From NCBI GenBank assembly GCA_934132925.1, contig CAKPAL010000009.1:1-18284 (forward strand): a DNA stretch of 18,284 nt, read 5' to 3'. The notes beneath the pieces were generated by a model, which searched no databases, was not told the DNA's origin, and saw nothing but the letters and a program-made list of their open reading frames with translations. This document shows positions 1-4,040 of the stretch, piece by piece. The DNA comes from an uncultured Bacilli bacterium. Its GTDB lineage: Bacteria > Bacillota_I > Bacilli_A > RF39 > UBA660. Each line of letters starts with the position of its first letter. Position 1 is the stretch's first letter. The translations under genes and the position numbers were made by a program.

Positions 1-116
1 CATCCATCTAATCCTCTTGTAACAATAAACTCATTACCTATATCTTCTCTAAACTTAGAAGGTATAATTAATCTTCCCTTCTCATCTAAATTATGATGAT
101 ATTCTCCAATTAACAT
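1..116 (-). CDS. mraZ: MraZ, transcriptional regulator of the division/cell wall cluster (5' end only)
   Basis: The 38 visible codons read MLIGEYHHNLDEKGRLIIPS and continue with KFRED and an FIVTRG block. This is the N-terminal MraZ repeat, an AbrB-like swapped-hairpin DNA-binding fold whose D-x-K-G-R-x-x-x-P motif is diagnostic. MraZ is a ring-forming regulator that normally opens the dcw cluster (rsmH, ftsL, penicillin-binding protein, mur genes), which should lie to the left of this window. The ATG at 114-116 starts the conserved domain directly and follows a purine-rich GGTGGATAGT stretch that also forms part of the operator. The product is cut by the window edge; MraZ proteins are usually about 140-150 residues. 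The identification is firm even though only about a quarter is seen. Confidence 0.93.
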   Translation of the reverse strand, partial: MLIGEYHHNLDEKGRLIIPSKFREDIGNEFIVTRGLDG

Positions 117-125
117 ACTATCCAC

Positions 126-150
126 CCACTTTCTTCCACTTCGTGCCACT
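126..150 (-). promoter_or_regulatory. MraZ operator: three AGTGG boxes at 10-bp spacing
   Basis: Read on the minus strand, AGTGG occurs at 150-146, 140-136 and 130-126, exactly one helical turn apart, and a further GTGG overlaps the start-proximal end. MraZ is known to bind tandem GTGG-containing repeats upstream of its own gene, with an AAAGTGG-type repeat in mycoplasmas. The boxes lie just downstream of the predicted start of transcription and reach into the mraZ ribosome site, as expected for autorepression. Confidence 0.85.
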
Positions 151-160
151 CTATGATTAT

Positions 161-189
161 ATTCTACTATAAAGAACTATCTTTGTAAA
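161..189 (-). promoter_or_regulatory. Promoter of mraZ / dcw cluster
   Basis: On the minus strand there is a -35 box TTTACA (189-184), a 17-bp spacer and a -10 box TAGAAT (166-161). Each differs from the sigma-A consensus at one position. Initiation would fall near 154, immediately before the MraZ boxes. Confidence 0.75.
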
Positions 190-250
190 TATATTTTCTA
201 TAATTTGACAAAAAAAGATGTAAACAATTCACATTTAAAAAACTATCATC

Positions 251-279
251 AAAATAAAAAGAAGAGATTTACTCTCTCC
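251..279 (-). terminator. Intrinsic terminator of the Rpn-type gene
   Basis: On the minus strand, GGAGAGA pairs with TCTCTTC around a GTAAA loop (7 bp including one G-T pair) and is followed by TTTTTATTTT. The hairpin includes the stop codon of the nuclease gene (269-271). Confidence 0.75.
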
Positions 280-1183
280 TCATAGTGTTTTCTATCTCTT
301 TTATTTCTTCAATAGATTTACCTGATACTTTAGAAATGAAATCATAACTAGCTTTCTCATCAAGCATGTTCTTTATCATAGATAGTTTTTCTTCATTTAT
401 ACCTTTCTCTATTCCCTCTTGAAGGCCTTCTTCTTTTCCTTCATCAATACCTCTCTTATAAGAATTCTTTAGTGTCATTTCTTCTTTCCAAATCTGATTT
501 CTCTCTTCATTCCAAGCCTTTAGTATTTCTCTGTTATTAGCTTCCATTACTGTATTTAAAAATGCCTCTTTCTCATCCATACTAAGTAACTCCTCTCCTA
601 GAAAATAGGATAATTCTTCTATTGTACTTGCTGTAAACACACTTCCTATTCTCACTATATTATCTTTCCTGCTCCCATTATATATCATTTCTCTACATTT
701 TGCAATATCCAAATCATATACAGAAAACAAATTAGTAGCTACTTCCATAGCTTCTATATAGAATAAATAGGCTTTCTCTAATAATATACCTCCCTTATTA
801 GAAAAATTATTTAAATTAATTAACTTAGTATTTCTATTATCAATAATATCAGAACCATCTCCCTTATTAAAACCTAATATCATTAAATCCATTATATATA
901 TTAGATTTCTATTTAATGAGTAAGCATCAGCATTTCTATTTAACTCTATACAAATATATTCTTTTTCATTTATCACTACAACGACATCTTGTCTAAATTC
1001 TTTACCATCCTTATCTCTCGCTAGTAGAGGTCTCTCAAAAGATACCTGAGCATCTTCTGCATAATTAGTTCCCAATATATTATTTAAAAATCTAATTAAT
1101 ATCTTCTTCTCTCTAGAGAAGACTATCTTAAATACTCTATCATAATATAAGGGTGCTATTTTATTATTTTTTATTTTTAACAT
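269..1183 (-). CDS. Rpn family recombination-promoting nuclease / PD-(D/E)XK transposase-like protein
   Basis: The 304-residue protein has the layout of the Rpn/PDDEXK_2 family. An N-terminal DRVFKIVFS block at residues 15-23 begins the nuclease domain. D66, followed by a beta strand and E80-x-N82, gives the D...ExN/Q active-site pattern, and a lower-conservation helical region follows. The tail has the family's typical charged EGxxEG repeats (about residues 245-263, DEGKEEGLQEGIEKG). Rpn proteins are single-strand or duplex DNA endonucleases that stimulate RecA-independent recombination. They spread horizontally and were formerly annotated as transposases. Length is typical and no disruption is seen. 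The ATG at 1183 follows AAGGAAGGAG with proper spacing. It is monocistronic with its own terminator, between mraZ and the WXG100 operon. The family is sure; the biological role here is not. Confidence 0.9.
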   Translation of the reverse strand: MLKIKNNKIAPLYYDRVFKIVFSREKKILIRFLNNILGTNYAEDAQVSFERPLLARDKDGKEFRQDVVVVINEKEYICIELNRNADAYSLNRNLIYIMDLMILGFNKGDGSDIIDNRNTKLINLNNFSNKGGILLEKAYLFYIEAMEVATNLFSVYDLDIAKCREMIYNGSRKDNIVRIGSVFTASTIEELSYFLGEELLSMDEKEAFLNTVMEANNREILKAWNEERNQIWKEEMTLKNSYKRGIDEGKEEGLQEGIEKGINEEKLSMIKNMLDEKASYDFISKVSGKSIEEIKEIENTMRRE

Positions 1184-1468
1184 TTAGTCTCCTTCCTTTC
1201 TCATAGTTAATAGCCCCTATTTACCCTAGAGATTATTTCTATAACCGATATTTGTATTTTATCATAATGTGCAATTCCTCCCTTCACTATATATAAACAA
1301 CTTTTTTTCTGAAAATTGCCATTTTTCCGAAATTTGTTAAAAAAAGTGAAAAAAAGTAAAAAACACGAACAAAAAGCAAACAATTTATTAACCTTTAGTT
1401 AACTGAAATAAGCATTAAAAAAATTGAGTTTTTTAGTTAACTCAACTTTAAGTAAAATATTTTGTTTT
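1184..1468. other. AT-rich gap between the WXG100 operon and the Rpn gene
   Basis: No convincing gene is present. On the minus strand a possible promoter of the Rpn gene is TTTTCA - 16 bp - TATATA around 1283-1310, followed by a GGGAGG and an eight-codon reading frame that is too short to judge. The right part contains the WXG100 terminator (1417-1445). Confidence 0.4.
1417..1445 (-). terminator. Terminator of the WXG100 operon
   Basis: On the minus strand TTGAGTT pairs perfectly with AACTCAA (1445-1439 with 1430-1424) around an 8-nt loop. Seven T residues (1423-1417) follow. It lies 24 bases after the stop codon of the second WXG100 gene. Confidence 0.88.
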
Positions 1469-1789
1469 TTATTGCATTTTTCCTGAATAACTTTGTTCAA
1501 GATTTTCATCTGAAGTAATATAACTTTGAATATATTCATTAAACTTATTAGCAAAGTTTGAATCATTTCCATCTAAATAGTTATATAATCCCTCTAGTGA
1601 AGCATTTATTCTATTTATATATTCTTGCATACTATTAGTAGCAGTTCCAGCAAAAGCATTATTTACCTTATCTCTTAAAGCAGAAGATGCTCTTTTTGAT
1701 TCAGTATCTAATTCAGCTTTTTTATTTTTAATTTTTTCCATTGCTGCTTTAGCAAGTTCTGGATCCATTCCTAAAAAATTATTATTCAT
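1469..1789 (-). CDS. WXG100 family protein (FxG variant), putative type VII secretion substrate
   Basis: This small helical protein of 106 residues is the second gene of the pair. Two alpha-helical halves flank a turn at residues 46-48 that reads FAG where the family usually has W-x-G. The acidic C-terminal half carries Y90-I-T-S-D94, a match to the YxxxD/E export signal of type VII (ESX/Yuk) substrates. Length and helix-turn-helix shape fit ESAT-6/WXG100 proteins, which are exported as hetero- or homodimers by an FtsK-like EssC ATPase. The ATG at 1789 follows GGAGGTG with six to seven bases spacing. It lies 21 bases after the first WXG100 gene, so the two are co-transcribed and may pair. No EssC, EssB or LXG toxin gene is in this window. 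Identification is by fold, motif and neighbour. Confidence 0.75.
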   Translation of the reverse strand: MNNNFLGMDPELAKAAMEKIKNKKAELDTESKRASSALRDKVNNAFAGTATNSMQEYINRINASLEGLYNYLDGNDSNFANKFNEYIQSYITSDENLEQSYSGKMQ

Positions 1790-1810
1790 TATTTCACCTC
1801 CATTTTATTT

Positions 1811-2095
1811 TTAGTTTCCACTATTTGCTCTTTGTTTTTCTATCCAATCATTGTAAGTTCTTTCAAACTCACTAGCCATAGCATCGTAAGTTTCAGAGAT
1901 TGTCTCTTTAGTACTATTTATTACTTTAGCCAAGGCTTCAGTGTACGCAGTTGCATCTTCACCTTTCCACGCATCAGAGATTGCTGATTCTACTTCTGGA
2001 AATGAATTTAAAATATCAAGTAAATTACTCTTTCTTGTTCTTATTTCTGCTGCTAAATCGCTATAACCACTTGCATTATATCCAATAATAGCCAT
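1811..2095 (-). CDS. WXG100 family protein (WKG), EsxA-like
   Basis: This first gene of the operon encodes a 94-residue helical hairpin protein. The hallmark W43-K-G45 lies in the central turn (DAWKGEDATAY), with amphipathic helices on either side (about residues 11-38 and 48-88). This is the canonical WXG100 length and layout, as in Staphylococcus EsxA. Such proteins are folded dimers exported by type VII secretion, or act as partners of larger LXG effectors. I do not see a clean YxxxD/E motif in its tail, whereas its neighbour has one, so the neighbour may supply the export signal of a heterodimer (inference). The ATG at 2095 follows a near-perfect AAAGGAGGTG, suggesting high expression. 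Its promoter is at 2139-2167. Confidence 0.85.
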   Translation of the reverse strand: MAIIGYNASGYSDLAAEIRTRKSNLLDILNSFPEVESAISDAWKGEDATAYTEALAKVINSTKETISETYDAMASEFERTYNDWIEKQRANSGN

Positions 2096-2138
2096 ATCTT
2101 CACCTCCTTTACTAGTAGTTCTTCTACTATCTAATACT

Positions 2139-2167
2139 ATTCTATCATATTATTTGAAGAAAGTAAA
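2139..2167 (-). promoter_or_regulatory. Promoter of the WXG100 operon
   Basis: On the minus strand: TTTACT (2167-2162), 17 bp, TAGAAT (2144-2139), with a TG one base before the -10 (extended -10). The leader contains a small hairpin, TAGTAG/CTACTA (2113-2118 with 2124-2129), directly upstream of the ribosome site. The -35 box lies in the T-rich tail of the preceding terminator. Confidence 0.65.
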
Positions 2168-2192
2168 ATAAGAATGTCAATATTTGACACTC
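2165..2192 (-). terminator. Terminator of the AbrB/ABC transporter operon (palindromic)
   Basis: On the minus strand GAGTGTCAA pairs with TTGACATTC (2192-2184 with 2180-2172; one G-T pair) around a 3-nt loop. TTATTTT follows. It sits 38 bases after the permease stop codon. The core TGTCAATATTTGACA is a perfect palindrome, so an operator role for the adjacent WXG100 promoter is an alternative. Confidence 0.65.
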
Positions 2193-2230
2193 ATATTTAT
2201 TAATTATAATATATCCTTAATTAAATACGC

Positions 2231-2959
2231 TTACTTATTATCACTAATCATATTCTTTTTGAATAAAATAATAGTTATACCAATTGTTGTTATAGTATAT
2301 AGCAAAACTATTAAAATTGATATTATTATATTATTACAGTTTCTATTTAATATACTTTTAGTAATATCTAAAGTACTTTGAAATGGTAATATTTTACATA
2401 TAGTATTAAAGGTTTTACCAACCATATCGGTACTGAAGTACATGCCACTGGTAAATGCTACTAATTGGACTACAATGCTAGATACTCCTGATGATGATTT
2501 TTCAGTCGTAATAGTACCAATTAAAATACCTAATGATATGAATAATATTGATATAGGTAGTACTGCTAGAATAGTGTATATTATATTTATACTTGGTTTT
2601 AGGCCTAATATAATAGCCGCTACAAAAAAGATAATATTTTGAAGTAATACTATTGGTACTACTGATAAGGCATAACCTAAAATATATTCTATTTCTTTCA
2701 TTGGCGATACTCCTAGTCTTGTAGTTAGTGATGTACTTCGATCTTTGGCCACTAATGAAGCTGTGAACATAGTTATGAATGACAAGCTAAATATAATAAT
2801 ACCAGGAGTGAAATTTTCTATCTTATATACTTCATTTGGTATTTTAAATTGCTCAAATATATATAAAAGAAATAATGGTAATATTAGAGAAAAAATAATA
2901 CTTAATGGATCTCTTATTATTTCTTTTAGATTTCGTTTGGCAAATGTTATTGTTCTCAT
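2231..2959 (-). CDS. ABC-2 type transporter permease
   Basis: The 242-residue polytopic protein has about six membrane segments (roughly residues 18-35, 52-70, 93-119, 125-150, 158-176, 209-234). It begins with a short amphipathic N-terminus (FAKRNLKEIIRDP) typical of ABC-2/DrrB-type permeases. The cytoplasmic stretch around residues 72-90 (DRSTSLTTRLGVSPMKEIEY) corresponds to the coupling region found in this family. It should form the membrane channel of an exporter with the ATPase encoded upstream. The substrate (drug, lipid, peptide) cannot be read from the sequence. Its start codon overlaps the ATPase stop (TAATG), so translation is coupled, and it is the last gene of the three-gene operon. 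Confidence 0.88.
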   Translation of the reverse strand: MRTITFAKRNLKEIIRDPLSIIFSLILPLFLLYIFEQFKIPNEVYKIENFTPGIIIFSLSFITMFTASLVAKDRSTSLTTRLGVSPMKEIEYILGYALSVVPIVLLQNIIFFVAAIILGLKPSINIIYTILAVLPISILFISLGILIGTITTEKSSSGVSSIVVQLVAFTSGMYFSTDMVGKTFNTICKILPFQSTLDITKSILNRNCNNIIISILIVLLYTITTIGITIILFKKNMISDNK

Positions 2960-3672
2960 TAGTTAACCTCCTCTACTATCTTGATAAAGGCATCTTCAAA
3001 GTTTCTAGTTTTAGTTTTCTTTATCAATTCTTTAGAAGTACCTAGCTCAATTAAATTTCCTTTATCCATTATTCCTATTCTATCAGATAATGCTTCTGCT
3101 TCTTCCATATAATGAGTAGTAAGAATAATAGTTATTTTACCTTTTAAATTTTCAATTATATGCCATAGTTCTCTTCTTGAAATAACATCTAGACCCAATG
3201 TTGGTTCATCCAAAAATAGTATTTCAGGATCGTTTATTAAGGAAATAGCTATAGATAGTTTTCTTTGATAACCACCAGAAAGCGTTTTAGCCTTTTGATT
3301 TACTACTTCTTCTAATTTGAATAGTTTGATTAATTCATTAATCTTTTCCTTTTCCTTTTTTATTTCATAAATACCAGCCATAAAATAGAGATTCTCTTGA
3401 ACCGTTAAATTAGGCGCAATAGCAGTCTCCTGCGGAGAAATATTTATTATTCTTTTGATTTTTTCACGATCTTTTATTATATCTAAATCATTAATGGTTA
3501 TCGTTCCACTAGTTGGTAATGTTAATGTTGATAACATTTTAATAGTGGTTGTTTTACCTGCTCCATTAGTTCCTAATAATGAGAATAGTTCTCCATTTTT
3601 TATCTCTAGATTTAAATTATTTACGGCTACTTTATCTTGGTATTTTTTAGTTACATTATCTATTTTTATCAT
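2959..3672 (-). CDS. ABC transporter ATP-binding protein (DrrA/CcmA/NatA type)
   Basis: All nucleotide-binding motifs are visible in 237 residues: Walker A GTNGAGKT at 34-41, Q-loop Q81 (ISPQE), signature LSGGYQ at 131-136, Walker B ILFLDEP at 151-157, D-loop through 162 and H-loop H187 (LTTHYMEEAE). The sequence resembles the DrrA/CcmA-like multidrug and lipid exporter class paired with ABC-2 permeases. It hydrolyses ATP at the cytoplasmic face to drive the permease encoded next. The ATG at 3672 lies within the 3' end of the AbrB-like gene (17-base overlap), preceded by AGGAGG inside that gene, so expression of regulator and transporter is coupled. The motifs suggest an active enzyme. Substrate unknown. 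Confidence 0.95.
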   Translation of the reverse strand: MIKIDNVTKKYQDKVAVNNLNLEIKNGELFSLLGTNGAGKTTTIKMLSTLTLPTSGTITINDLDIIKDREKIKRIINISPQETAIAPNLTVQENLYFMAGIYEIKKEKEKINELIKLFKLEEVVNQKAKTLSGGYQRKLSIAISLINDPEILFLDEPTLGLDVISRRELWHIIENLKGKITIILTTHYMEEAEALSDRIGIMDKGNLIELGTSKELIKKTKTRNFEDAFIKIVEEVN

Positions 3673-3868
3673 TAGAACCTCCTAATATGTTGTTAGTAAC
3701 AGCTTCGATTACGTCTGATTTTACCAAAGCTATTCCTTTTTTAGAATCTGCTAATACGATTAAGGAATCACCTGGATTTATATCAAATATCTCTCTTACT
3801 TCTTTGGGTATTACTATTTGGCCTTTCTCTCCTACTTTACTTATACCCATATATTTATTTTTCTTCAT
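3656..3868 (-). CDS. AbrB/MazE/SpoVT family DNA-binding protein
   Basis: The 70-residue protein has one SpoVT-AbrB swapped-hairpin domain covering about residues 7-52. The classic strand-loop pattern is GEKGQIVIPKEVREIF followed by NPGDSLIVLAD. Dimers of this fold bind A+T-rich, often repeated DNA. The remaining 18 residues are a short polar tail overlapping the next gene. As first gene of an operon with an ABC exporter it is most likely the local regulator rather than an antitoxin; no toxin gene is adjacent. The four 9-bp direct repeats across its own promoter (3889-3924) are the obvious candidate binding site. The ATG at 3868 follows AAAGGGAG. Confidence is high for the fold and moderate for autoregulation. 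Confidence 0.92.
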   Translation of the reverse strand: MKKNKYMGISKVGEKGQIVIPKEVREIFDINPGDSLIVLADSKKGIALVKSDVIEAVTNNILGGSNDKNR

Positions 3869-3888
3869 ATTTAATCTCCCTTTCTAAA

Positions 3889-3924
3889 ATTATACTAGTC
3901 ATACTTTTCATACTAATTATACTA
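3889..3924 (-). repeat. Four tandem 9-bp repeats over the -10 box: candidate operator
   Basis: On the minus strand the units are TAGTATAAT (3924-3916), TAGTATGAA (3915-3907), AAGTATGAC (3906-3898) and TAGTATAAT (3897-3889). AGTAT recurs at exact 9-base intervals. The first unit contains the -10 hexamer and the others cover the start site and early leader. This geometry fits repression by a multimeric AbrB-type protein, most simply the one encoded directly downstream. Confidence 0.75.
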
Positions 3925-3944
3925 TTATTATTTCACTTAGTCAA
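3916..3944 (-). promoter_or_regulatory. Promoter of the AbrB/ABC operon
   Basis: On the minus strand: TTGACT (3944-3939), a 17-bp spacer and a perfect TATAAT (3921-3916). It is one of the strongest sigma-A-type promoters in the window and is overlapped by the 9-bp repeats. Confidence 0.85.
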
Positions 3945-3995
3945 CATTTATTATATGCAAATGAAACATTCCCTAACATAAAATTGTGTCATAGT

Positions 3996-4025
3996 AAAAG
4001 AAGATAGCATTTTTGTATCTTCTTT
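3996..4025 (-). terminator. Terminator of the giant surface-protein gene
   Basis: A 10-bp perfect stem, AAAGAAGATA/TATCTTCTTT (3997-4006 with 4016-4025), surrounds a 9-nt loop, 15 bases after the stop codon. The T-run on the minus strand is short, so termination may be modest. Confidence 0.65.
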
Positions 4026-4040
4026 ATAGTATATATTATA

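Noticed and set aside
269..1183. An active transposon.
   Set aside because: The protein is of the Rpn nuclease type, but no terminal inverted repeats or target duplications flank it, and it has its own terminator like a normal gene.
1469..2095. A complete type VII secretion locus.
   Set aside because: Only the two small WXG100 genes are present; neighbours are a nuclease gene and an ABC operon.
2175..2189. TTGACA at 2180-2175 as the -35 box of the WXG100 operon.
   Set aside because: No -10 box lies 16-18 bp downstream; TTTACT-17-TAGAAT fits better. The TTGACA belongs to the terminator palindrome.
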